A DNA stretch of 64,000 nt from Nocardioides sp. Root1257 (GTDB lineage Bacteria > Actinomycetota > Actinomycetes > Propionibacteriales > Nocardioidaceae). Where the stretch lies: contig NZ_LMDV01000008.1 in the NCBI RefSeq assembly GCF_001425175.1, positions 605,494-669,493 on the forward strand. Direction: 5' to 3'. The notes below the pieces were generated by a model. The model saw only the letters and a program-made list of their open reading frames with translations. It was not told where the DNA came from and ran no database searches. Made by a program: the position numbers and the translations under genes. Positions 56,971-64,000 of this stretch are shown here, in pieces (within the stretch, counting starts at the first letter, position 1; each line of letters begins with the position of its first letter).

Positions 56971-57999
56971 TCAGCCGGCCGTCGCGTCGTCGACCTGCTC
57001 CTCGTGCTCCTCCGGTGTCTCGCCCGCGGTGTCAGGGTGCCGGCGGCGGTGCCGCAGCTCCACCCACAGGCCGCGTACGCCGCGCCGGGAGCCGGCCACC
57101 TCGGTGCCGCCGAGCTCCGTGCCGGGCTGGTTGACGGCCTGCAGGGCGGCGTCCGTGATGGGCAGGATCCCCTCGCCGCGGTAGGCCTCGGGCTCGGCCT
57201 CGTCGTCGGGACCGAGGCCCAGGGCGGCCAGCGTGGACGGCAGCAGCACCTGGGCGAGGGACCGGTAGCCGTGCGCGGAGGGGTGGAACTGGTCCGGCCC
57301 GAAGAGCAGGGCGGGCGCGGTGGCGAACTCCGGTCCGAGGATCGAGGCGAGCGAGACCGTGCGGCCGCCCTCCTCGAGCACGGCGATGGTCTGGGCGGCG
57401 GCGAGCCGCCGGGACCAGATCCGGGCCACCTGCTTGAGCGGCGGCATGATCGGCTTGATGGTGCCGAGGTCGGGGCAGGTGCCGACGACCACCGCGACGC
57501 CGGCCTCGTGCAGGCGCCGGACGGCGTCCGACAGGTGTCGCACCGAGGCCGGCGGCAGCACCCGGTGGGTCACGTCGTTGGCGCCGATCAGGATGACCGC
57601 CACGTCCGGCCCGGTCGGCAGCGCGCGGTCGAGCTGGGCGGCCAGGTCCGACGACCGGGCGCCCACGACCGCGAAGGCCCGCAGGTGCACGCGCCGGTCG
57701 GCGCGCTCCGCGACGCCGCTCGCGAGCACGGCCCCGGGGGTCTCCTCGACCCGGGCCACGCCGTAGCCGGCGGCGCTCGAGTCGCCCAGCAGCGCGACCT
57801 TGAGCGCGGGTCCGGGCCGGCCCCGGCCGTACCAGCCGGTCGAGTCGGGCGGGTCGCCCTCCGCGTTGCCGATCGTGCGCCGCGCGACCTCGGCCTCGAC
57901 GCGTAGCACGCCGTACAGGCTCGCGCCGAGCACGGACAGACCGCCGCCGCCGTACGCCGCGGCAGAGGCCAGCTTGCGTGCGGCTCCGGCTTTACCCAC
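56971..57999 (-). CDS. SGNH/GDSL hydrolase
   Basis: The 342-residue protein has the motifs of the SGNH esterases: GDSSAAG (Ser), GARSSD, GANDVT (Asn) and DQFHPSAHG (Asp-His). The N-terminal part has a weak hydrophobic helix (AAYGGGGLSVLGASLYGVL), so it may be tethered. It likely hydrolyses esters of lipids or acetyl groups on glycans. A C-terminal acidic and basic tail (HRRRHPDTAGETPEEHEEQVDD) is unusual. GTG start 57999. It is divergent from the CBS gene, with a 78-nt gap. Confidence 0.83.
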   Translation of the reverse strand: MGKAGAARKLASAAAYGGGGLSVLGASLYGVLRVEAEVARRTIGNAEGDPPDSTGWYGRGRPGPALKVALLGDSSAAGYGVARVEETPGAVLASGVAERADRRVHLRAFAVVGARSSDLAAQLDRALPTGPDVAVILIGANDVTHRVLPPASVRHLSDAVRRLHEAGVAVVVGTCPDLGTIKPIMPPLKQVARIWSRRLAAAQTIAVLEEGGRTVSLASILGPEFATAPALLFGPDQFHPSAHGYRSLAQVLLPSTLAALGLGPDDEAEPEAYRGEGILPITDAALQAVNQPGTELGGTEVAGSRRGVRGLWVELRHRRRHPDTAGETPEEHEEQVDDATAG

Positions 58000-58040
58000 G
58001 CCCTCACCCTACGGAGCCCTACCAGCGGGTATGCACGGGG

Positions 58041-58077
58041 TTTACGTCGTGGTGACTCTCGCAACTAGATTGACTCA
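58041..58077 (+). promoter_or_regulatory. Presumed leaderless promoter of the CBS gene
   Basis: TTTACG (58041-58046) and TAGATT (58066-58071) are 19 nt apart. The ATG at 58078 is 6 nt past the second box, so transcription would start at the start codon. No ribosome site exists. Confidence 0.5.
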
Positions 58078-59478
58078 ATGCAGTACGTGAACTCACTCCT
58101 CGACCTGATCGGCAACACCCCGCTGCTCAGGCTGTCGAAGTCCACCGGCTCCCTCGAAGGCGCAACGGGACCGATCGTCCTGGCCAAGGTGGAGTACCTC
58201 AACCCCGGCGGCTCCGTGAAGGACCGCATCGCCACCCGGATGATCGAGGCCGCCGAGGCGTCCGGCGAGCTCCAGCCGGGCGGCACGATCGTCGAGCCGA
58301 CGTCGGGCAACACCGGTGTCGGGCTGGCGATGGTGGCGCAGGCGAAGGGCTACAAGTGCGTCTTCGTCTGCCCCGACAAGGTCAGCGAGGACAAGCGCAA
58401 CGTCCTCAAGGCGTACGGCGCCGAGGTGGTCGTCTGCCCGACCGCCGTCGAGCCCGAGCACCCCGACTCCTACTACAACGTCTCCGACCGGCTCGCCTCG
58501 CAGCCGGGCGCCTGGAAGCCCGACCAGTACTCCAACCCGCACAACCCGCGCTCGCACTACGAGAGCACCGGCCCGGAGATCTGGTCGCAGACCGAGGGGC
58601 GGATCACGCACTTCGTCGCGGGCGTCGGCACCGGCGGCACCATCAGCGGCACCGGTCGCTACCTCAAGGAGCAGAACCCGTCCGTCCAGGTCGTGGGTGC
58701 GGACCCCGCCGGCTCGGTCTACTCCGGCGGCTCCGGCCGTCCGTACCTCGTCGAGGGCGTGGGTGAGGACTTCTGGCCGGACGCCTACGACCGCGACGTC
58801 GCCGACCGGATCATCGAGGTCTCCGACGCCGACTCGTTCGCGATGACCCGGCGGCTCGCCCGCGAGGAGGCGCTGCTGGTCGGCGGCTCGTCCGGCATGG
58901 CCGTGCACGCCGCGATCCAGCTCGCGCACGAGCTCGAGGGCACGCCCGAGGGCGAGAACGCCGTGATCGTCGTGCTCCTGCCCGACTCGGGCCGCGGCTA
59001 CCTGACCAAGGTCTTCAACGACGACTGGCTGGGCCAGTACGGCTTCCCGGTCGAGGGCGGCGTCGACGTCCCGGTGCAGAGCGTGGGGGAGGTGCTGCGC
59101 GGCAAGGACGGGCGGCTGCCTGACCTCGTGCACACGCACCCGGGCGAGACGATCGCCGAGGCGGTCGCGATCCTGCAGGAGTACAACGTCTCGCAGATGC
59201 CCGTCGTCCGCGCCGAGCCGCCGGTCGTGGCCGCCGAGGTCGTCGGTTCGGTCTCCGAGCGGACCCTGCTCGACCTGCTCTTCACCGGCGTCGCCCGCCT
59301 CACCGACAGCGTCAGCGAGCACATGTCGCCCCCGCTGCCCTCGATCGGCTCGACCGAGCCGGCCTCCGAGGCGGTCGGCGCGCTCGAGGGGGCCGACGCC
59401 CTGCTGGTGCACGAGGACGGCAAGCCGGTGGGCGTGGTCACCCGTCACGACCTGCTGGCCTACCTGGCCCGCGGCTGA
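58078..59478 (+). CDS. cbs: Cystathionine beta-synthase
   Basis: The 466-residue PLP enzyme joins serine and homocysteine to cystathionine. The lysine that binds PLP is in GGSVKDR, and SGNTG and GTGGT hold the phosphate. No N-terminal heme region exists. Two CBS domains follow (about 340-460), regulators by adenosyl compounds (VAILQEYNVSQMPVV). Such forms are usual in actinobacteria. O-acetylserine sulfhydrylase is the main alternative, but the CBS domains favour this call. Leaderless start likely. Confidence 0.93.
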   Translation: MQYVNSLLDLIGNTPLLRLSKSTGSLEGATGPIVLAKVEYLNPGGSVKDRIATRMIEAAEASGELQPGGTIVEPTSGNTGVGLAMVAQAKGYKCVFVCPDKVSEDKRNVLKAYGAEVVVCPTAVEPEHPDSYYNVSDRLASQPGAWKPDQYSNPHNPRSHYESTGPEIWSQTEGRITHFVAGVGTGGTISGTGRYLKEQNPSVQVVGADPAGSVYSGGSGRPYLVEGVGEDFWPDAYDRDVADRIIEVSDADSFAMTRRLAREEALLVGGSSGMAVHAAIQLAHELEGTPEGENAVIVVLLPDSGRGYLTKVFNDDWLGQYGFPVEGGVDVPVQSVGEVLRGKDGRLPDLVHTHPGETIAEAVAILQEYNVSQMPVVRAEPPVVAAEVVGSVSERTLLDLLFTGVARLTDSVSEHMSPPLPSIGSTEPASEAVGALEGADALLVHEDGKPVGVVTRHDLLAYLARG

Positions 59479-59498
59479 GACCACCCGCCGCGCTCGCC

Positions 59499-59537
59499 TA
59501 TAGTGAGAACACGTTCTACTTTCGGAGCCAGTTCTCA
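59499..59537 (+). promoter_or_regulatory. KstR-like operator with -10 box
   Basis: GAGAACACGTTCTA (59505-59518) matches the KstR consensus TNNAACNNGTTNNA in all but the first base. It overlaps the -10-like TATAGT (59499-59504). A further GTTCTCA (59531-59537) mirrors TGAGAAC (59504-59510). A repressor of lipid or steroid degradation would block the DUF35/thiolase operon. Confidence 0.55.
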
Positions 59538-59546
59538 GGAGTGCAG

Positions 59547-59996
59547 ATGACGGCGACCCCGGCGATCGACGGCTGGTTCACCACCGGCCCGGACCCGACG
59601 CTGCTCGGGTCCGGCTGCACGACGTGCGGGACGGTGTTCTTCCCACCGACGAGCGGCTTCTGCGCCAACCCGGCCTGCGCCGGTGAGGAGTTCGAGGAGA
59701 CCGCTCTCTCTCGCCGCGGGACCGTGTGGTCCTACACGGACGCCCAGTACCAGCCGCCCCCGCCGTACGTCGCGCCCGACCCGTTCGTGCCCTTCGCCCT
59801 CGCCGCCGTCGAGCTGCCCGACGGACTCGTCGTGCTCGGCCAGGTGGCCGAGGGGTACGGCGTCGCCGACCTGCACGTCGGCGCCGAGGTGGAGCTCGTG
59901 GTCGAGCCGGAGCACGCGTCCGATCAGCTGATCTGGCGCTGGCGCCCCTTGATTTCTGGGCGCGTCACCGAGATGGGCGAGGAGGCCGACCAGTGA
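59547..59996 (+). CDS. DUF35 OB-fold Zn-ribbon protein
   Basis: The 149-residue protein has a Zn ribbon (CTTCGTVFFPPTSGFCANPAC) and the DUF35 OB fold (GTVWSYTDAQYQPPPPYV...FALAAVELPDGLVVLGQV). Such proteins form complexes with thiolase-like lipid-transfer proteins or hydratases in side-chain degradation of steroids. The next gene, overlapping by 4 nt, is such a thiolase-like partner. ATG 59547 is chosen, 6 nt after CAGGA; GTG 59541 is possible. Confidence 0.88.
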   Translation: MTATPAIDGWFTTGPDPTLLGSGCTTCGTVFFPPTSGFCANPACAGEEFEETALSRRGTVWSYTDAQYQPPPPYVAPDPFVPFALAAVELPDGLVVLGQVAEGYGVADLHVGAEVELVVEPEHASDQLIWRWRPLISGRVTEMGEEADQ

Positions 59997-61186
59997 GCCG
60001 CAACGACGTCGCCGTCGCGGGTGTCGGCATGCACCCGTGGGGCAAGTGGGGCAAGAACTTCGTCGAGTACGGCGTGCACGCGTCGCGGGCGGCGCTCGCC
60101 GACTCCGGCATCGCCTGGCAGGACGTCGACCTGATCGTCGGCGGCGAGACGGTCCGCAACGGGTACGGCGGCTACGTCGCCGGCGCGACGTTCGCCCAGG
60201 CGCTCGGCTGGAACGGCGCGAAGGTCGCGACGTCGTACGCCGCCTGCGCCACCGGCGCTCAGGCCCTCGACACCGCCCGCGCCCGGATCCTCGCCGGGAT
60301 GTCCGAGGTCGCGCTGGTCGTCGGCGCCGACACCACCCCGAAGGGCTTCCTCGCGCCCAACGCCGGCGAGCGCTGGACCGACCCGGACTGGCTGCGCTTC
60401 CGCCTGCTCGGCATGACCAACCCGGCCTACTTCGCGCTCTACGCGCGCCGCCGGATGGACCTCTACGGCGCCACGCCCGAGGACTTCGCGGCTGTGAAGG
60501 TCAAGAACGCCAAGCACGGTCTGGAGAACCCGAACGCGCGCTACCGCAAGGAGGTCAGCGTCGACGACGTGCTGACCAGCGCCGTCGTCTCGGACCCGCT
60601 GCACCTGCTCGACATCTGTGCGACCTCCGACGGCGCGGCCGCGGTGGTGCTCTGCTCGACGGAGTACGCCGCCAAGCACGGGATCGGAGGCGGCGTGCGG
60701 ATCAACGCGATCTCCACGGTCACGCCGACCTTCCCGCAGACGGTCATCGACATGCCGCTGCTGTCGACCGACGCCACCAACGCCGTCTCCGCCCCGGAGC
60801 AGACGTTCAAGGAGTCGATCGGCCAGGCGGCGTACGACGAGGCCGGCATCGACCCCGCCGACGTCTCGGTCGCCGAGGTCTACGACCTGTCCACCGCGCT
60901 CGAGCTGGACTGGATCGAGGACCTCCAGCTCTGCAAGCGCGGCGAGGCCGAGTCGCTGCTCCGCGCCGGTGACACCACGATCGGCGGCCGGATCCCGGTC
61001 AACCCGTCGGGCGGGCTCGCCTGCTTCGGCGAGGCGGTCCCCGCCCAGGCGCTCGCGCAGGTGTGCGAGGTGACCTGGCAGCTGCGGGGCCAGGCGACCG
61101 GTCGCCAGGTGGAGGGCGCCCGCGTCGGCATCACCGCCAACCAGGGTCTCTTCGGCCACGGCTCCTCCGTGATCCTCAGCGTCTGA
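59993..61186 (+). CDS. Thiolase-like lipid-transfer protein
   Basis: The 397-residue protein belongs to the thiolase superfamily (SCP-x/Ltp-like). ATSYAACATGAQALDTA holds the Cys position, and the C-terminal region has NPSGGLACFGEAVPAQALAQ. HGLENPNARYRKEVSVDDVL and ICATSDGAAAVVL are family blocks. Together with DUF35 it probably acts in retro-aldol or thiolytic cleavage of a CoA ester in steroid or related side-chain breakdown. The GTG overlaps the DUF35 stop. A KstR-like site upstream supports this. Confidence 0.87.
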   Translation: MSRNDVAVAGVGMHPWGKWGKNFVEYGVHASRAALADSGIAWQDVDLIVGGETVRNGYGGYVAGATFAQALGWNGAKVATSYAACATGAQALDTARARILAGMSEVALVVGADTTPKGFLAPNAGERWTDPDWLRFRLLGMTNPAYFALYARRRMDLYGATPEDFAAVKVKNAKHGLENPNARYRKEVSVDDVLTSAVVSDPLHLLDICATSDGAAAVVLCSTEYAAKHGIGGGVRINAISTVTPTFPQTVIDMPLLSTDATNAVSAPEQTFKESIGQAAYDEAGIDPADVSVAEVYDLSTALELDWIEDLQLCKRGEAESLLRAGDTTIGGRIPVNPSGGLACFGEAVPAQALAQVCEVTWQLRGQATGRQVEGARVGITANQGLFGHGSSVILSV

Positions 61187-61204
61187 GGCACGCCGTACGG
61201 CGGC

Positions 61205-61246
61205 GGTGGTTTCGAGACGGTTGCTAGCGCAACCTCCTCAACCACC
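61205..61246. repeat. GGTGGTT repeat, copy A
   Basis: It runs GGTGGTTTCGAGACGG - TTGCTAGCGCAACC - TCCTCAACCACC, 42 nt. The centre can form the stem GGTTGC/GCAACC. It is 19 nt after the thiolase stop. Confidence 0.85.
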
Positions 61247-61253
61247 GTGGTCC

Positions 61254-61295
61254 GGTGGTTGAGGAAGGCGCGCTAGCGCCTGTCTCGAAACCACC
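61254..61295. repeat. GGTGGTT repeat, copy B (inverted)
   Basis: GGTGGTTGAGGAAGGCGCGC then TAGCGCCTGTCTCGAAACCACC, 42 nt. It is the reverse complement of copy A in its outer arms, with different but still pairing inner arms (GGCGC/GCGCC), so the stem is conserved by paired changes. Confidence 0.85.
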
Positions 61296-61344
61296 CCTGT
61301 GGAGGACGATCCCGGGACCGGGTGGCGCGGGTGCACGCTGACCC

Positions 61345-61659
61345 ATGCCCTGGACCTACATCGTGGAGTGCGCCGACGGCTCGTACTACGTCGGCAGCAC
61401 CTGGGACGTCGAGGGTCGGGTGTGGCAGCACAACAGCCCGGATCTCGGCGCCGTCTACACACGTCGCCGTCAGCCGGTGCGGCTCGTGTGGTCGTGCTGG
61501 TGGGACTCGATCGAGGAGGCTCTTCTGTTCGAGAAGCGGGTCCAGGGGTGGAGCCGGAAGAAGCGAGAGGCGCTGATCCGCGGCGACTTCGAGGGACTGC
61601 CGGGTCCTGCCAAGCGGCGTACGTCGTCCACGGATCGGTGGTTTCGAGACGGTTGCTAG
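61345..61659 (+). CDS. GIY-YIG family nuclease
   Basis: The 104-residue protein has the GIY-YIG core: WTYIVECADGSYYVGST (the motif is YIV...YYVG), then the Arg in VWQHNS...YTRRRQPVRLVW, and the metal Glu in EEALLFEKRVQGWSRKKREALI. It resembles YhbQ/UPF0213-like nucleases. The last codons, RWFRDGC, and the stop TAG lie in repeat C. Repeats A and B lie before it. A -10-like CACGCT is 5 nt from the ATG. It may act on DNA at these repeats, but this is inference. Confidence 0.85.
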   Translation: MPWTYIVECADGSYYVGSTWDVEGRVWQHNSPDLGAVYTRRRQPVRLVWSCWWDSIEEALLFEKRVQGWSRKKREALIRGDFEGLPGPAKRRTSSTDRWFRDGC

Positions 61660-61678
61660 CGCAACCTCCTCAACCACC
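61637..61678. repeat. GGTGGTT repeat, copy C
   Basis: Its sequence GGTGGTTTCGAGACGG - TTGCTAGCGCAACC - TCCTCAACCACC is identical to copy A by eye. It contains the stop codon of the GIY-YIG gene (61657-61659). Confidence 0.85.
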
Positions 61679-61680
61679 GT

Positions 61681-61750
61681 GCTGCGGTTGTTGGCGCAAC
61701 CTCCTCAGCCACCGTGCTGCGGTTGTTGGCGCAACCTCCTCAACCGCCGT
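61681..61750. repeat. Two tandem 35-nt derivatives of the repeat
   Basis: GCTGCGGTTGTTGGCGCAAC followed by CTCCTCA and (A/G)-variant CCACC occurs at 61681 and again at 61716. They look like partial, duplicated copies of the right half of repeat A/C. Confidence 0.7.
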
Positions 61751-61755
61751 GGCCC

Positions 61756-61796
61756 GGTGGTTGAGGAAGGCGCGCTAGCGCCTGTCTCGAAACCAC
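61756..61796. repeat. GGTGGTT repeat, copy E (inverted)
   Basis: GGTGGTTGAGGAAGGCGCGC and TAGCGCCTGTCTCGAAACCAC match copy B, except that the last base is G. It completes the frame A-B-gene-C-D-E around the GIY-YIG gene. Confidence 0.8.
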
Positions 61797-61874
61797 GCGG
61801 AACGAGACCCACGCCACGCTGGCGACCCCCTCTCCGGACCCCGATGGCGGGCCCGTTCTGACGCGTTGCAGACT

Positions 61875-61892
61875 TTGAGAAAAGTTTCACAA
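61875..61892. promoter_or_regulatory. Rex-type operator upstream of cydAB
   Basis: TTGAGAAAAGTTTCACAA is an 18-nt near palindrome (left half TTGAGAAA, right half as TTGTGAAA). The Rex consensus is TTGTGAANNNNTTCACAA. In Streptomyces, Rex senses NADH/NAD and controls cydABCD. It lies 126 nt before cydA. Confidence 0.7.
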
Positions 61893-62018
61893 GCGTCGGA
61901 TCGGCGGGACCTTTGGCCCGTTCCGGGGGACCCCCGGCACGGGTGCGGGGAGCAGGGTTCTCCCTAGCGTTGGCCCGGCGCAGTCGATCGCGCAGACGTT
62001 CTGGGGAGTGGAGACCAC

Positions 62019-63473
62019 GTGGACAGCATTCTCGACATCGCTCGGTGGCAGTTCGGCATCACGACCGTGTACCACTTCCTCTTCGTGCCGCTGACGATCG
62101 GGCTGACACTCCTGGTCGCGGTGATGGAGACGCTGTGGCTGCGCACCAAGAACCCGGACTGGCTCCGGCTCACGCGCTTCTTCGGCAAGCTGATGCTGAT
62201 CAACTTCGCGATCGGCGTGGTCACCGGCATCGTGCAGGAGTTCCAGTTCGGCATGAACTGGTCCGACTACTCGCGCTTCGTCGGCGACGTCTTCGGGGCT
62301 CCGCTCGCGATCGAGGCGCTGCTGGCGTTCTTCCTCGAGTCGACGTTCCTCGGCCTGTGGATCTTCGGCTGGGACAAGCTGCCGCGCGGCCTGCACGCCG
62401 GGTGCATGTGGATCGTCCACATCGGCACGCTCTTCAGCAGCTGGTTCATCCTGGCGGCCAACTCCTGGATGCAGCACCCGGTCGGCTACAAGTACAACCC
62501 CGACACCGGCCGCGCCGAGCTCACCGACTTCGCGGCGGTGATGTTCAACAAGGTCCAGCTGGTGACCTTCCCGCACGTCATCCTCGCGGCGTACATGACC
62601 GCGGCGGCGTTCGTGGTCGGCGTCAGCGCCTGGCTCTACGTACGGCGGGCCGAGGACGACCGGCCGATGTACCGACTGGGCATCCGGCTGGGCGCCTGGG
62701 TGGCGCTCGTCGCCGGCCTGGGCGTCGCGGTCAGCGGCGACTTCCAGGGCAAGGTGATGACCGAGGTGCAGCCGATGAAGATGGCGGCCGCGGAGGCGCT
62801 CTACAACACCGAGGACTCGTGCGCGCCGTTCTCGATCTTCACGATCGGCACGCCGGACGGGAAGACCGAGAAGTTCGCGGTCACCGTGCCGTGCCTGCTG
62901 TCCTTCCTGGCCACCGGCAGCTTCGACGGCAAGGTCGAGGGCATCAACGACCTGCGGGCGCAGTACCAGGAGAAGTACGGCCAGGACCCGGGTGCGCGCT
63001 ACTACGACCCGTCCGGCAACTACACGCCGATCATCCCGGTGACGTACTGGAGCTTCCGCTACATGATCGGCCTGGGCATGGGCGGCGCGTTCCTCGCCGC
63101 GCTGATCCTCTTCCTGACCCGCAAGGGCCGGGCGCCGACGTCGAAGTGGTTCGGCCGGATCGCCGTGGCGACCCCGCTCCTCGTGCTCTTCGCCAACTCG
63201 GCGGGCTGGATCTTCACCGAGATGGGCCGGCAGCCGTGGGTGGTCTTCGGCCTGATGAACACCAGCAACGGCGACTCCCCGGGGGTCAGCCCGACCGAGG
63301 CGTGGATCTCGCTGGTCACCCTGACGCTGCTGTACGGCGGCCTCGCGGTGATCGAGGTCGGCCTGATCCTGCGGACCATCAAGAAGGGTGCCGCCCCGTT
63401 CGAGGAGCCACCGAACCCGACCCTCGGCGGCGGCACCGACGACGAAGACCGCCCGCTGGCGTTCGCCTACTAG
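62019..63473 (+). CDS. cydA: Cytochrome bd ubiquinol oxidase subunit I
   Basis: The 484-residue membrane protein carries the hemes of the bd oxidase, the oxygen reductase for low oxygen. WQFGITTVYHFLFVPLTIG contains the His for heme b595. NSWMQHPVGYKYNP is the start of the quinol-binding Q loop. The later GWIFTEMGRQPWVVFG is also typical. The Q loop is short, as in actinobacterial and Bacillus types. GTG 62019 follows GGGGAGTGGAG. cydB follows 15 nt later. Confidence 0.95.
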   Translation: MDSILDIARWQFGITTVYHFLFVPLTIGLTLLVAVMETLWLRTKNPDWLRLTRFFGKLMLINFAIGVVTGIVQEFQFGMNWSDYSRFVGDVFGAPLAIEALLAFFLESTFLGLWIFGWDKLPRGLHAGCMWIVHIGTLFSSWFILAANSWMQHPVGYKYNPDTGRAELTDFAAVMFNKVQLVTFPHVILAAYMTAAAFVVGVSAWLYVRRAEDDRPMYRLGIRLGAWVALVAGLGVAVSGDFQGKVMTEVQPMKMAAAEALYNTEDSCAPFSIFTIGTPDGKTEKFAVTVPCLLSFLATGSFDGKVEGINDLRAQYQEKYGQDPGARYYDPSGNYTPIIPVTYWSFRYMIGLGMGGAFLAALILFLTRKGRAPTSKWFGRIAVATPLLVLFANSAGWIFTEMGRQPWVVFGLMNTSNGDSPGVSPTEAWISLVTLTLLYGGLAVIEVGLILRTIKKGAAPFEEPPNPTLGGGTDDEDRPLAFAY

Positions 63474-63488
63474 GAGAGGAGAGACGAC

Positions 63489-64000
63489 ATGGATCTCACC
63501 ACCGTCTGGTTCATCCTGATCGCCGTCCTCTGGATCGGCTACTTCACCCTGGAGGGCTTCGACTTCGGCGTCGGCATGCTGCTCCCGGTGCTCGCCCGCG
63601 ACGACCGCGAGCGGCGCCAGATGATCAACACGATCGGCCCGGTCTGGGACGGCAACGAGGTCTGGGTGCTGACCGCCGGCGGCGCGACCTTCGCGGCCTT
63701 CCCGGAGTGGTACGCCACCCTCTTCAGCGGGTTCTACCTGCCGCTGCTGCTGATCCTGGTTGCCCTGATCGTCCGCGGCCTGGCCTTCGAGTACCGCCAC
63801 CAGCGCCCCGAAGCCGCCTGGCACTCGTGGTGGGACCGGGCGATCATCGTCGGCTCCTACGTGCCCGCCTTCCTGTGGGGCGTCGCGTTCGCCAACATCG
63901 TGCGGGGCGTGCCGATCGACGAGACGAAGGACTTCACCGGCACGATCTTCACGCTGCTCAACCCAGTCGGGCTGCTCGGTGGCCTGGTGACGCTCTTCCT
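63489..64000 (+). CDS. cydB: Cytochrome bd oxidase subunit II, 3' end outside window
   Basis: The frame is open to the window edge, so 170 residues are seen. It starts MDLTTVWFILIAVLWIGYFT and continues with LEGFDFGVGMLLPVLARDDRERRQMINTIGPVWDGNEVWVL, the typical N-terminus of CydB. Four helices are visible. Ribosome site GGAGAGGAGAG. Together with CydA it forms the oxidase. Confidence 0.95.
   Translation, partial: MDLTTVWFILIAVLWIGYFTLEGFDFGVGMLLPVLARDDRERRQMINTIGPVWDGNEVWVLTAGGATFAAFPEWYATLFSGFYLPLLLILVALIVRGLAFEYRHQRPEAAWHSWWDRAIIVGSYVPAFLWGVAFANIVRGVPIDETKDFTGTIFTLLNPVGLLGGLVTLF

Larger units (their letters stand above)
61660..62018. other. Intergenic region before cydA
   Basis: It contains the end of repeat C, the tandem 35-nt units, copy E, a Rex-like operator (61875-61892) and about 125 nt of cydA leader. 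No gene was found. Confidence 0.6.

Noticed and set aside
61637..61796. Short tandem repeats like a CRISPR array
   Set aside because: There are only two 35-nt direct units with no spacers between, and they derive from the dispersed hairpin repeat. No cas genes are near.

Overview
The window is about 72% GC by impression, uses GTG starts freely, chains genes by ATGA/GTGA overlaps, and repeatedly shows a TANNNT box only 6-7 nt before a start codon (leaderless-type promoters). Gene content (mfd, mazG, eno, FtsB-like, DUF501, ppx; MASE1 kinase; Rex-like site before cydAB; a KstR-like site before a DUF35/thiolase pair) points to a high-GC actinobacterium. A member of Nocardioidaceae is my best guess, but the sequence alone does not prove the genus.

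Layout. 1-2588: end of a secreted beta-helix-like protein, a GT4 glycosyltransferase, and an intergenic zone with two inverted copies of a 46-nt palindrome. 2588-8092 (minus): TolB-like anchored protein, MFS transporter, an unknown anchored protein, aminopeptidase N. 8279-12499: ribosomal L25, Pth, an oxidoreductase/MarR divergent pair with palindromic operators, CysQ-like phosphatase, HAD hydrolase. 12662-36201: two tandem, paralogous, enlarged Pst-type ABC loci. 36265-38763: a large beta-helix protein. 38839-50299: housekeeping genes (mfd, mazG, a response regulator and MASE1 kinase, eno, FtsB-like, DUF501, ppx, UDG). 50304-55187: hybrid-less PAS kinase with a leader mini-ORF, an atypical tRNA, an RTX-repeat protein, a membrane protein, YjbR, BI-1 family. 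55276-64000: GT2 synthase with a 47-aa partner, SGNH hydrolase, cystathionine beta-synthase, DUF35/thiolase, a GIY-YIG gene framed by dispersed repeats, cydA and the start of cydB.

The most notable system is the twin Pst-like region. Each locus encodes PstC and PstA permeases, a PstS-like protein tied to the membrane by a Gly-rich linker and C-terminal helix instead of a lipid, a ~900-residue single-span exported protein, a three-helix sortase-fold protein in which both catalytic His and Cys are replaced (Arg and Ala), a second freely secreted PstS-like protein, Ig-like domains, and PstB. Locus 2 keeps the phosphate-loop signature GSGT in both binding proteins and has a PHO-box-like repeat upstream. 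Locus 1 has GAGV in both and no visible PHO box, so it may import a different oxyanion or answer a different signal. A lytic transglycosylase follows locus 2. I infer an envelope-spanning solute capture machine in which the dead sortases are scaffolds.

Two dispersed repeat families are also present: a 46-nt palindrome with an orientable loop (3 copies), and a GGTGGTT...AACCACC family (at least 7 copies) that supplies the start codon of mazG and the last codons of the GIY-YIG gene.
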